Source: an uncultured Bacilli bacterium (GTDB lineage Bacteria; Bacillota_I; Bacilli_A; RF39; UBA660). Taken from it: 7,276 nt of DNA. The position numbers and the translations under genes are program-made. This document shows, in pieces, positions 1 to 4,312 of this stretch (positions within the stretch are counted from its first letter, which is position 1; every line of letters begins with the position of its first letter). The notes beneath the pieces are model-generated. The model was not told the DNA's origin. It did not search any database and saw only the letters and a list, made by a program, of their open reading frames with translations. The stretch is from NCBI GenBank assembly GCA_910583945.1, contig CAJTYF010000056.1:1-7276 (forward strand). Reading direction: 5' to 3'.

Positions 1-62
1 TAAAGCTCATTGCTATCATTTTGTTACTTTCTACCTTACTGGTGTTAGCAATAAAGAAATAG
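1..62 (+). CDS. C-terminal part of a small hydrophobic toxin-like peptide (copy 1, cut by window edge)
   Basis: The frame with codons starting at position 3 runs to a TAG at 60-62 and encodes a hydrophobic tail ending in AIKK. Codon by codon it matches the complete peptide at 453-545: both contain IAIILLL, then TLLV, then AIK. The start, ribosome site and promoter lie left of the window. Everything downstream (stem at the stop codon, AGAGG/CCTCT terminator, convergent antisense promoter) is also shared with copy 2, so this is a tandem paralogue and not a chance frame. By analogy with copy 2 it would be a membrane-acting type I toxin; that function is inferred. Whether copy 1 is intact cannot be judged from this window. 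Confidence 0.6.
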   Translation, partial: KLIAIILLLSTLLVLAIKK

Positions 63-163
63 ACACTCATCAGCTTTGATAGAGTGTCATCACTTTTTAT
101 AGAGGCGACATTCACTTGCGACTCAAATGTTCCTCTTTTTTATTTTATGCAAGTTTCCTTGAC
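50..163 (-). ncRNA. Convergent antisense RNA of toxin copy 1 (predicted)
   Basis: On the minus strand a -10 box TATTAT (170-175) sits 17 nt from a weak -35 TTGTAA (193-198). Transcription would start near 163, cross the terminator element of copy 1 (101-136), and end at the GACACTC/GAGTGTC stem (82-88 with 62-68) followed by CTATTTCTTT. The product, about 110 nt, is perfectly complementary to the 3' part of the copy-1 toxin mRNA, as in convergent type I antitoxins such as RatA or SR4. The -35 is weaker than in copy 2 (TTGACA) and lies inside the terminator stem of sRNA-A. Ends are predicted only. Confidence 0.5.
101..142 (+). terminator. Rho-independent terminator of toxin mRNA, copy 1
   Basis: AGAGG (101-105) pairs with CCTCT (132-136), with an inner ACATT/AATGT stem, followed by a T run to 142 on the plus strand. 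The equivalent structure in copy 2 is at 587-629. Confidence 0.65.
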
Positions 164-175
164 ATATTCATAATA

Positions 176-298
176 TCATAAAAACGACTTTTTTACAAGT
201 CGTTTTGTTATTTTGTTATTTTACTCGAAGTTCGAGTTTCCTATCAATCTGGTGCGTGAGTAAACCACATTTGGAAATTCGTATTAAGGTTAATTCCT
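176..298 (-). ncRNA. sRNA-A: predicted ~120-nt structured small RNA of unknown class
   Basis: No open frame explains this stretch. On the minus strand an extended -10 (TGTTATAAT, 305-313) with an upstream GTGACA gives a start near 298. The RNA would form a GGAA..TTTCC hairpin, a short TGGT/ACCA stem, the single-stranded segment CGCACCAGATTGATAGGAAA, a perfect ACTCGAA/TTCGAGT hairpin (223-237), an AAAATAACAAAATAAC linker, and a 10-bp terminator hairpin (181-206) followed by TTTTT. Hairpin order and the CGCACCA..ATTG..GGAAA..TCGAAC core recur in sRNA-B at 4178-4306. I do not recognise the family. It is transcribed divergently from the toxin promoter at 361-389. An untranslated leader is an alternative, but no reading frame follows its terminator on this strand. 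Confidence 0.55.
181..206 (-). terminator. Terminator of sRNA-A
   Basis: AAAACGACTT (181-190) and AAGTCGTTTT (197-206) form a perfect 10-bp stem with a 6-nt loop. On the minus strand the stem ends in TTTTT. On the plus strand it is followed by GTTATTTTGTTATTTT, so it may work both ways. It overlaps the -35 region of the copy-1 antisense promoter. Confidence 0.65.
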
Positions 299-304
299 AC
301 AACC

Positions 305-334
305 ATTATAACATCTTTCCGGAAAAAATGTCAC
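305..334 (-). promoter_or_regulatory. Extended -10 promoter for sRNA-A
   Basis: Minus strand: -35 GTGACA (329-334), 18-nt spacer, TGT immediately before a perfect TATAAT (305-310). The predicted start is near 298. It is back to back with the toxin promoter at 361-389. Confidence 0.55.
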
Positions 335-360
335 AAAAGGTAAAAAAAATGCTTGTTTGC

Positions 361-389
361 TTGTTTTAATGCCACACTTATTATATAAT
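361..389 (+). promoter_or_regulatory. Promoter of toxin mRNA, copy 2
   Basis: TTGTTT (361-366), 17-nt spacer, perfect TATAAT (384-389). The start would fall near 396, so the mRNA would begin almost exactly at the AGGAACATT element that is an inverted copy of the 3' region. Confidence 0.7.
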
Positions 390-440
390 TTTGATAGGAA
401 CATTTGATGTGAGTGTCGTCCTCCAATCTTGAGAAAGAAA

Positions 441-446
441 GGAGGG
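441..446 (+). promoter_or_regulatory. Very strong toxin ribosome binding site with a possible sequestering stem
   Basis: AAAGGAGGG ends 6 nt before the ATG at 453. CCTCC at 420-424 can pair with GGAGG at 441-445 across a 16-nt loop and hide it. The same CCTC can instead pair with GAGG at 588-591 in the 3' region, so the two folds exclude each other. Occluded ribosome sites are a known property of type I toxin mRNAs (fst, bsrG); the switch here is inferred. Confidence 0.5.
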
Positions 447-452
447 ATAAAA

Positions 453-545
453 ATGAAGAAAAGAACTTTTATTATAAATGTCCTTCGATACATTGCTATC
501 ATTTTATTACTCCTTACCTTATTGGTAATAGCAATAAAAATATGA
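453..545 (+). CDS. 30-residue basic/hydrophobic peptide, probable type I toxin (copy 2)
   Basis: The ATG at 453 follows AAAGGAGGG at ideal spacing and the frame closes with TGA at 543-545. The peptide starts MKKRTF, has one polar/basic patch (N9, R12, Y13), then an almost wholly aliphatic stretch (about residues 14-28) ending in KI: one transmembrane helix with a positive N-terminus and no signal cleavage site. Size, the strong but occludable ribosome site, its own promoter, a 3' terminator and a convergent antisense RNA overlapping the 3' end together resemble type I toxins of Bacillota (TxpA/BsrG and Fst classes), which act at the membrane. I see no specific sequence match to a named toxin, so family membership rests on architecture. 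A second copy lies at 1-62. A small membrane peptide of another function is possible. Confidence 0.7.
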   Translation: MKKRTFIINVLRYIAIILLLLTLLVIAIKI

Positions 546-572
546 CACTCTTTCATCTCTGATTGAGTGTCA
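543..572 (-). terminator. Terminator of antisense RNA, overlapping the toxin stop codon
   Basis: TGACACTC (543-550) and GAGTGTCA (565-572) form an 8-bp stem with a 14-nt loop. On the minus strand the stem is followed by TATTTTTATT. Copy 1 has the matching stem at 62-68/82-88. The TGA of the first arm is the toxin stop codon. Confidence 0.6.
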
Positions 573-586
573 AACCTAATTTTATT

Positions 587-629
587 AGAGGCGACATTCA
601 CTTGCAGAATCGAATGTTCCTCTTTTTTT
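587..629 (+). terminator. Terminator of toxin mRNA, copy 2
   Basis: AGAGG (587-591) pairs with CCTCT (619-623), and CATTC (595-599) with GAATG (612-616), followed by seven T (623-629). The same 33-nt element is complementary, with a few gaps, to the mRNA leader at 397-423. Confidence 0.7.
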
Positions 630-657
630 ATTGTATGCAAGTTTCCTTGACATATTC

Positions 658-686
658 ATAATAACATATTTATGTTATTTTGTCAA
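658..686 (-). promoter_or_regulatory. Promoter of copy-2 antisense RNA
   Basis: Minus strand TTGACA (681-686), exactly 17 nt, TATTAT (658-663). Closer to consensus than the toxin promoter, as expected for an antitoxin RNA made in excess. Confidence 0.7.
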
Positions 687-729
687 AAATCAATTTACTT
701 TGATAAATATAAATCTGTGATAATCTAAT

Positions 730-743
730 CTAGTTAAAACTAG
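730..743. repeat. Perfect 14-bp palindrome CTAGTT-AA-AACTAG
   Basis: Arms 730-735 and 738-743 in the otherwise featureless gap between the antisense promoter (to 686) and the end of the nucleotidyltransferase gene (801). No T run follows on either strand, so it is not a good terminator. I see nothing else convincing in 690-800. Confidence 0.35.
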
Positions 744-800
744 GTACCTCTTGATTTAAGTATACTCTTTATATGTAATAACCATTTATTTATACACTAC

Positions 801-1514
801 TTAACAGTCTACTGAACTTTTAAACTTAAATTTATCTATATCAAAACCACCAGTTAAATTAAATATTTTATTTGTAAGTAATTCGTAATTTTCCATTCGT
901 TCTTCTTTACTTGCAAGAATAATACAATTTTTGATTAATTCTTTAATGTCTTTATCTGGAAGCTCTTCTAATAAATATTTATCTCTTACTATTTCGCTTG
1001 TTATATTGCCTAGTATTGTCTTTTTATTATATGCCATTTTTATTTGTTTCATATATAAAGACACAAGTTTATCTAAATTACAATAATAAATAAAATCAAA
1101 ATCATCTCGATTATTATCTAAACAATCTTGCAAATCATCAAGCATATCCCACATTCCATATTTGTTTAAAGCATTAATATTAGTATCTAAATCATTATAA
1201 TGCATATCAAGCATTTTTTTTGCTTCTTCTTTTAGTGCTTGTACTTCTCCTGTTTTATCAAGTAAGATTCTACCAGTTATAAATTGAGTTTGTGACATAG
1301 TTCTAATATTTTTATAATCATCTTTAAAATATTCTCTAATTTGTTTTGCTAAATTAGCAAAATATTCAATTAATAATCCATCAACAATTTTATTCCCTCT
1401 TTCTCTATAATTTACTTTTTCATTTAAAATAATATGAACATCTAAATCAGAATGTGTCGAGGGATTGCCAGTTATATAACTACCACATACTAAAATACCG
1501 ATAGTATCATTCAT
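801..1514 (-). CDS. Nucleotidyltransferase-domain protein, 5' end lost by apparent frameshift
   Basis: The 237-residue frame has the DNA polymerase beta/MNT-type nucleotidyltransferase signature: GS at residues 11-12 (CGSYITG), the metal-binding pair in SDLDVHI (D23, D25) and a likely third acidic residue in LLIEYF (E50), followed by a helical C-terminal region of about 170 residues. Such enzymes transfer a nucleotide monophosphate to a small molecule (aminoglycosides), RNA or a protein; the substrate cannot be told from sequence. The ATG at 1514 has no good ribosome site. A well placed GGAGG (1569-1573) and ATG (1561) instead open MNWEEKLNKF, which ends at TAG at 1529-1531. One extra T in the TTTT run (plus-strand A 1531-1534) would join the frames as ..NKFLENWEYMNDT.., giving about 253 residues. 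The metal-binding motifs survive, so a shortened product could still be made. It sits downstream of the recombinase terminator and may be cargo or a chromosomal neighbour. Confidence 0.75.
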   Translation of the reverse strand: MNDTIGILVCGSYITGNPSTHSDLDVHIILNEKVNYRERGNKIVDGLLIEYFANLAKQIREYFKDDYKNIRTMSQTQFITGRILLDKTGEVQALKEEAKKMLDMHYNDLDTNINALNKYGMWDMLDDLQDCLDNNRDDFDFIYYCNLDKLVSLYMKQIKMAYNKKTILGNITSEIVRDKYLLEELPDKDIKELIKNCIILASKEERMENYELLTNKIFNLTGGFDIDKFKFKSSVDC

Positions 1515-1528
1515 ATATTCCCAATTTT

Positions 1529-1561
1529 CTAAAACTTATTTAATTTCTCTTCCCAATTCAT
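1529..1561 (-). pseudogene. Detached 5' end of the nucleotidyltransferase gene
   Basis: ATG at 1561, seven nt after GGAGG (1569-1573), encodes MNWEEKLNKF and stops at TAG. The catalytic frame just past the stop reads LENWEY before M1 of the 237-residue frame. A single missing T in a T run explains the break. It could be a real mutation or a sequencing error. Confidence 0.55.
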
Positions 1562-1609
1562 AAAACAACCTCCATTAATTTAATTTTTCACATTTGAACA
1601 ACTAATAAA

Positions 1610-1638
1610 ATTATATTACTTTCTAAAATATTTTTAAA
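1610..1638 (-). promoter_or_regulatory. Candidate promoter of the nucleotidyltransferase gene
   Basis: Minus strand TTTAAA (1633-1638), 17-nt spacer, perfect TATAAT (1610-1615), about 50 nt before the GGAGG/ATG at 1561. The -35 matches only four of six positions, and the region is very AT-rich, so chance matches are likely. Confidence 0.4.
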
Positions 1639-1719
1639 GATTATATGTACATTTTTCTTAAATTTTTCTAAATGCTTTTTTATTTTTTTGGTACCAAATC
1701 AAGTGTTGCTTTTTTAGCA

Positions 1720-1765
1720 GGATAAGGGTGTATTACAAACAACTTGCCACTGGCAAGTTTATCCC
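1720..1765. repeat. Perfect 19-bp palindrome inside a larger inverted repeat
   Basis: AACTTGCCA (1741-1749), C, TGGCAAGTT (1751-1759). It is far more GC-rich than its surroundings. Outside it, GGATAA (1720-1725) can pair with TTATCC (1760-1765), leaving a one-sided bulge that contains the first GTATTACAA repeat. There is no T run on either strand, so it is not a plain terminator. Possible roles are a protein binding site, a recombination end, or a single-strand fold-back used during transfer; none can be chosen from sequence. Confidence 0.55.
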
Positions 1766-1888
1766 TAAAATAAAGGGTTTCTTAGATTTTGAATTGTATT
1801 ACAAAATCTTTTTTGTTTTACTTTCGTATTACAAGAAAATAGAAAAAATTATATAAAAAGGGTTAGTTGTTTTACAAATGTATTACAA
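1730..1888 (+). repeat. Four copies of GTATTACAA
   Basis: Exact 9-mers at 1730-1738, 1796-1804, 1826-1834 and 1880-1888, all in the same orientation, with start-to-start steps of 66, 30 and 54. A related TTTACAA lies at 1872-1878. All lie between the recombinase gene and the nucleotidyltransferase promoter. They may be binding sites of the recombinase or of another DNA-binding protein. AT-rich sequence raises the chance rate, but four identical 9-mers with G and C in 160 nt is unusual. Confidence 0.5.
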
Positions 1889-1895
1889 ATAACCC
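1855..1895 (-). terminator. Terminator of the serine recombinase gene
   Basis: Minus strand GGGTTA (1895-1890) pairs with TAACCC (1865-1860), one mismatch, then TTGT/ACAA, with a 14-nt loop and TTTTT (1859-1855) after the stem. It lies about 90 nt past the recombinase stop. One of the GTATTACAA repeats is in its loop. A competing GGTTAGTT/AACTAACC pairing (1861-1868 with 1912-1919) exists. Confidence 0.6.
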
Positions 1896-1921
1896 GCTTT
1901 TCATACCTAAAAACTAACCAA

Positions 1922-1996
1922 TTTGTACCAAAATTTGATATTTTTAAAAGAAATATATAACCTTAGTTGGTACAAAAATATGTACCTTACATATTT
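1922..1996. other. Cluster of inverted repeats at the recombinase 3' end, candidate attachment site
   Basis: TTTGTACCAA (1922-1931) is inverted as TTGGTACAAA (1967-1976). GGTACA (1969-1974) and TGTACC (1981-1986) are inverted about AAAATA. AAATATGTA (1976-1984) and TACATATTT (1988-1996) are inverted about CCT and straddle the recombinase stop codon. A further TTTGGTACCAAA lies near 1687-1698. Attachment sites of large serine recombinases are often beside the recombinase gene and contain imperfect inverted repeats, so this is a reasonable candidate. Without the second site or an empty locus it is not proven. Confidence 0.3.
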
Positions 1997-3765
1997 ACAT
2001 TTATAATATTTATTGGACTAACGGGAATTTCTATTAATCCATAACTCGTTATTTTAAATTTATCAATGATGGGTATTAATTTAAATGGTTCATTAAAGTA
2101 ATTACCTTTATTATATTTGAGCATAAATTGTTGATCATTAACTTGTTCTTTCTTTAATTCTTGATAATCAATAGGAAAGCTTAATTGTAATTTTTTAATA
2201 TACTTTTTAATTTTTTCTCTAGTCATTGGGGCTGATACTTCAATATTTATAGGTACATAATTTTCTTTTATTACTTGATTTCTATTGATACCACCATTAT
2301 TAAATAGATTGGCATATTCTTCAATAAATGTTTTTCTAAAATTAATTTGTTTTATTTTTATATCTTTATCATTCTTAATAACCTCTATATTATCAATATA
2401 TCTTGTTATTAGTCCTTGTTTTTCTGATATTGAAAGCTCACTCCATTTAGCTCGGAAATTTAATTCATAAAATGGGTTAATAAAACACTTGATATACTCT
2501 ATATCTCTTTTTAACATTATATCTTCAAATGTGAAATTATATTGCTCTAGTTCTTGTTCAGCTTTTATTTTCTTACTAATATCATTAATTCTACTTTCTA
2601 AATAATTTTTATCTTCTTTATATTCTTCTAAACTAATGATTTCATTTAAGTAGGCATCTTTAAGTCTTATTACTTTATCTTTTAAATTATTTAATTCTTT
2701 AGAAAGCAAGTCATTAGTATTCGTGATTTTATGTTTTAAAAGTGGAGCGAAATATTTTCTAACAATCGAATCATATTCTATTATTTGGCTTATTTCATCT
2801 ACTAATAATTCTATTAATTTATCTTCCCTAATATATGTTTTACAACTATTACATTGATAATAAATATATTTCTTTTTACTTCCACCTGGAGCTTTGCAAG
2901 CCATTATTTTGTGACAATTGGGACATATGATTTTCTGAAAGAAGATATAATCATTTCTTCTTGTATAATTTCTTGCGTTTTTTCTGGTTTGCTCCTGACA
3001 CTCTTCCCATAGTTTTTTAGATATTATAGGTTCTACGACATTTTCATAAAGGATGGGGTTACCAGTTCTAGTTCCACTTATAAAATCTCCCTTATAAAGT
3101 GGATTAGATAATATTTTTAGTATTGTAGTATCATACCATTTTTTATTTAGCATTTTTTCATCATTAAAGATATTAGCTATTTGTTGGTAGGATTTACCTT
3201 TATAATATAAATCAAATATTCTTTCTACTATGTTAGATTCTGCTGGATTAATAATTAACTTCTTATCTTTTCTCATAAAACCTAGTATTTTTCTTACAGG
3301 AATGTGTCCATCTTTGATAGCTCCAACCATACCAAACTTAGTTCTTTCACTAACTCTTTCAATTTCAAGTTGTGATAAAACAGTAAGCATTCTTACAAAG
3401 AATCTACCATTTGCAGTTGATGTATTAATATCATCCATAGCGCATTCTAAACTACATTCGTATTTTTCTAGCTCACTAATTAGTATTTCTAAATCTCTTA
3501 CACTTCTTGTTAATCTATCTAGTTTATAAGCAACGATAACATCTACTTTTCCATCTCTAACACTTTCTAGCATTTTTTGAAATTGTGGTCGATGTTCCAT
3601 GTCTTTAGCAGATATTCCTGCATCTTCGTAAATGTCATAGATATTGTAATCTCGATATTTACATAAATCTTTTAATTTTTCTTGTTGTTCAAGTAGAGAA
3701 TATCCCTCACGGGCTTGATCCTCTGTGCTGACATGACAATAGATTGCTGCATTCTTCTTATTCAA
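1987..3765 (-). CDS. Large serine recombinase (592 residues) with His in place of the conserved catalytic Arg
   Basis: The N-terminal resolvase domain has YCHVSTEDQ (catalytic Ser13), KLDRLTRS (D83, R84, R87) and INTSTANGRFFVRML (about 113-127). The recombinase domain spans about 155-260 (LGFMRKD to LWEECQ). A zinc ribbon follows with C281, C284, C305 and C308, then a coiled coil (about 350-405) and a beta-rich end near IEVIKNDKDIKIKQINFR (460-477). About 115 further residues form an extension. Such enzymes excise and integrate elements via a phosphoserine intermediate, usually with a directionality factor. The start is TTG at 3765, nine nt after GGAGG (3775-3779); the nearer ATG at 3772 stops after four codons. 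Residue 11 is His (CAT at 3735-3733) where relatives have Arg (YxRVS), one G-to-A change from CGT. That Arg is part of the active site, so activity may be lost or weak. A terminator lies at 1855-1895. Confidence 0.92.
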   Translation of the reverse strand: MNKKNAAIYCHVSTEDQAREGYSLLEQQEKLKDLCKYRDYNIYDIYEDAGISAKDMEHRPQFQKMLESVRDGKVDVIVAYKLDRLTRSVRDLEILISELEKYECSLECAMDDINTSTANGRFFVRMLTVLSQLEIERVSERTKFGMVGAIKDGHIPVRKILGFMRKDKKLIINPAESNIVERIFDLYYKGKSYQQIANIFNDEKMLNKKWYDTTILKILSNPLYKGDFISGTRTGNPILYENVVEPIISKKLWEECQEQTRKNARNYTRRNDYIFFQKIICPNCHKIMACKAPGGSKKKYIYYQCNSCKTYIREDKLIELLVDEISQIIEYDSIVRKYFAPLLKHKITNTNDLLSKELNNLKDKVIRLKDAYLNEIISLEEYKEDKNYLESRINDISKKIKAEQELEQYNFTFEDIMLKRDIEYIKCFINPFYELNFRAKWSELSISEKQGLITRYIDNIEVIKNDKDIKIKQINFRKTFIEEYANLFNNGGINRNQVIKENYVPINIEVSAPMTREKIKKYIKKLQLSFPIDYQELKKEQVNDQQFMLKYNKGNYFNEPFKLIPIIDKFKITSYGLIEIPVSPINIINVNM

Positions 3766-3806
3766 TATTCATTTCCTCCTTTTCAAGAATTTAAACATTT
3801 TACCAT

Positions 3807-3834
3807 ATTTTACTACCTATACTTTAAATTACAA
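3807..3834 (-). promoter_or_regulatory. Candidate promoter of the recombinase gene
   Basis: Minus strand TTGTAA (3829-3834), 16-nt spacer, TAAAAT (3807-3812), giving a leader of about 35 nt to the TTG start. Just upstream, TTGAAT (3848-3853) and ATTCAA (3869-3874) form an inverted repeat that could be an operator. Confidence 0.4.
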
Positions 3835-3934
3835 TAAACTAAATCGGTTGAATTTCGCTTTTTTTCGTATTCAATTTGTATTTAAAATGTACACTTGATA
3901 AAGCCTTCTAATTCTTTCAAAGGAATAGACCTGT

Positions 3935-4150
3935 TTAATTATTAATATAAACATCTTCACACTCATTAAAGAAAAGATAAGTAATTTCATTTATTTCAAG
4001 TTTGTGAGGCTCTATATAAGCAATATTAGTGTTTGTTAAACTAATAATACCATTTTCTAGCTTTGCTTTAATATTATTAAATTTAAGAATGTTATTGATT
4101 TTCTTTTCTAATTCCTCATAAATTTCTTGTTTTTCTTTTACTATTTGCAT
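3935..4150 (-). CDS. Unknown 71-residue protein downstream of sRNA-B
   Basis: The ATG at 4150 follows GAAAGGAG (4162-4169) at 11 nt, a little wide but clear. The N-terminal third (MQIVKEKQEIYEELEKKINN) is highly charged and should be helical. The rest alternates hydrophobic and polar residues (KLENGIISL, IAYIEPHKLEI) as in short beta strands, and the C-terminus is acidic (FFNECEDVYINN). There is no membrane segment, cysteine pair or DNA-binding motif I can name. A terminator hairpin of sRNA-B lies 10 nt before its ribosome site, so expression may depend on read-through. The recombinase gene starts 170 nt downstream. Position next to the recombinase would suit a directionality factor or regulator, but nothing in the sequence shows this. 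Confidence 0.6.
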   Translation of the reverse strand: MQIVKEKQEIYEELEKKINNILKFNNIKAKLENGIISLTNTNIAYIEPHKLEINEITYLFFNECEDVYINN

Positions 4151-4177
4151 AACTAATCAAACTCCTTTCAAAACAAA

Positions 4178-4306
4178 CAAAAAAGATTAACCGAAATTAA
4201 CCTTGTTTATTTGAAAGTCGAGATAGTTCGACTAATTTCCCAATGGTGCGATAAAAGAGCTTATTTTGAACTCTTGCACAAAAGTAGATTGATAAATATC
4301 AAATCT
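4178..4306 (-). ncRNA. sRNA-B: predicted ~125-nt structured RNA related to sRNA-A; possible leader/attenuator
   Basis: A promoter at 4313-4341 gives a start near 4306. The RNA would form a TAGATT/AATCTA hairpin, a GTGC..GCAC hairpin with an inner AAGAG/CTCTT stem, the segment ACCATTGGGAAATT, an AGTCGA/TCGACT hairpin (4216-4233), and a terminator hairpin (4183-4204) with a U run. The segment CGCACCA..TTG..GGAAA..TCGAAC..TCGA (4216-4250) matches sRNA-A (223-256), and the order of four hairpins is the same. Arm sequences differ while pairing is kept, which supports RNA structure over chance. It may be a free small RNA, or a cis-acting leader controlling the 71-residue gene that starts 28 nt after it. 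I do not recognise a known riboswitch. Confidence 0.5.
4179..4204 (-). terminator. Terminator/attenuator at the end of sRNA-B
   Basis: Minus strand AAGGTTAA (4204-4197), loop TTTCGG, TTAATCTT (4190-4183) with one G-T pair, then TTTTTTG. The stem is AT-rich, so it may be leaky, which would let the 71-residue gene be transcribed from the same promoter. Confidence 0.5.
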
Positions 4307-4312
4307 ATTTTA

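Larger units (their letters stand above)
1..175 (+). repeat. Tandem repeat unit 1 of the toxin/antisense locus
   Basis: Unit 1 repeats at 486-663, offset by about 485-488 bases. Both units contain, in the same order, the toxin C-terminus, the GACACTC/GAGTGTC stem, the GAGGCGACATTCACTTGC element with its terminator, and a run of about 29 identical bases covering the antisense start (146-174 against 634-662). The similarity continues off the left edge. Confidence 0.8.
536..651 (-). ncRNA. Convergent antisense RNA (probable antitoxin) of copy 2
   Basis: A consensus promoter on the minus strand (TTGACA 681-686, 17-nt spacer, TATTAT 658-663) starts an RNA near 651. It crosses the toxin terminator element and ends at the stem TGACACTC/GAGTGTCA (572-565 with 550-543) followed by TATTTTTATTGC. 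This stem overlaps the toxin stop codon, so the RNA, about 115 nt, is perfectly complementary to the last toxin codons and the whole 3' untranslated region. This is the layout of 3'-overlapping type I antitoxins in Bacillota. No open frame of note lies within it. Ends are predicted from promoter and terminator only. Confidence 0.65.
486..663 (+). repeat. Tandem repeat unit 2 of the toxin/antisense locus
   Basis: Second copy of unit 1 (1-175). The two have diverged in the coding part and in the loop of the terminator element (CAGAAT against GACT), while the antisense start region is almost identical. This fits duplication followed by divergence at the parts that give pairing specificity. Confidence 0.8.

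Noticed and set aside
223..256. tRNA T-arm-like sequence GTTCGAG followed by TTTCC
   Set aside because: Flanking five-base arms do not pair, and no acceptor or anticodon arm is present. It fits the sRNA-A hairpin instead.
223..256. IncQ/MobQ-like oriT (hairpin followed by GTGCG) at 223-256 and again at 4216-4250
   Set aside because: The GCGCCC core is absent and the relaxase is MobV, for which a better nick site exists at 7188-7230. Promoters and terminators on the other strand favour small RNAs.
290..640. Minus-strand open frame of 116 codons over the toxin locus
   Set aside because: It is antisense to the toxin gene, its promoter and its terminator, and its composition is erratic. The plus-strand peptide with its signals explains the region better.
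1730..1888. CRISPR array
   Set aside because: Repeats are only nine bases with unequal spacing (66, 30, 54) and there are no cas genes.
2285..2470. Plus-strand open frame of 61 codons
   Set aside because: Lies wholly inside the recombinase gene on the other strand; no ribosome site, low-complexity hydrophobic translation typical of AT-rich shadow frames.
3230..3529. Plus-strand open frame of 99 codons
   Set aside because: Antisense to the conserved catalytic domain of the recombinase; no independent signals.
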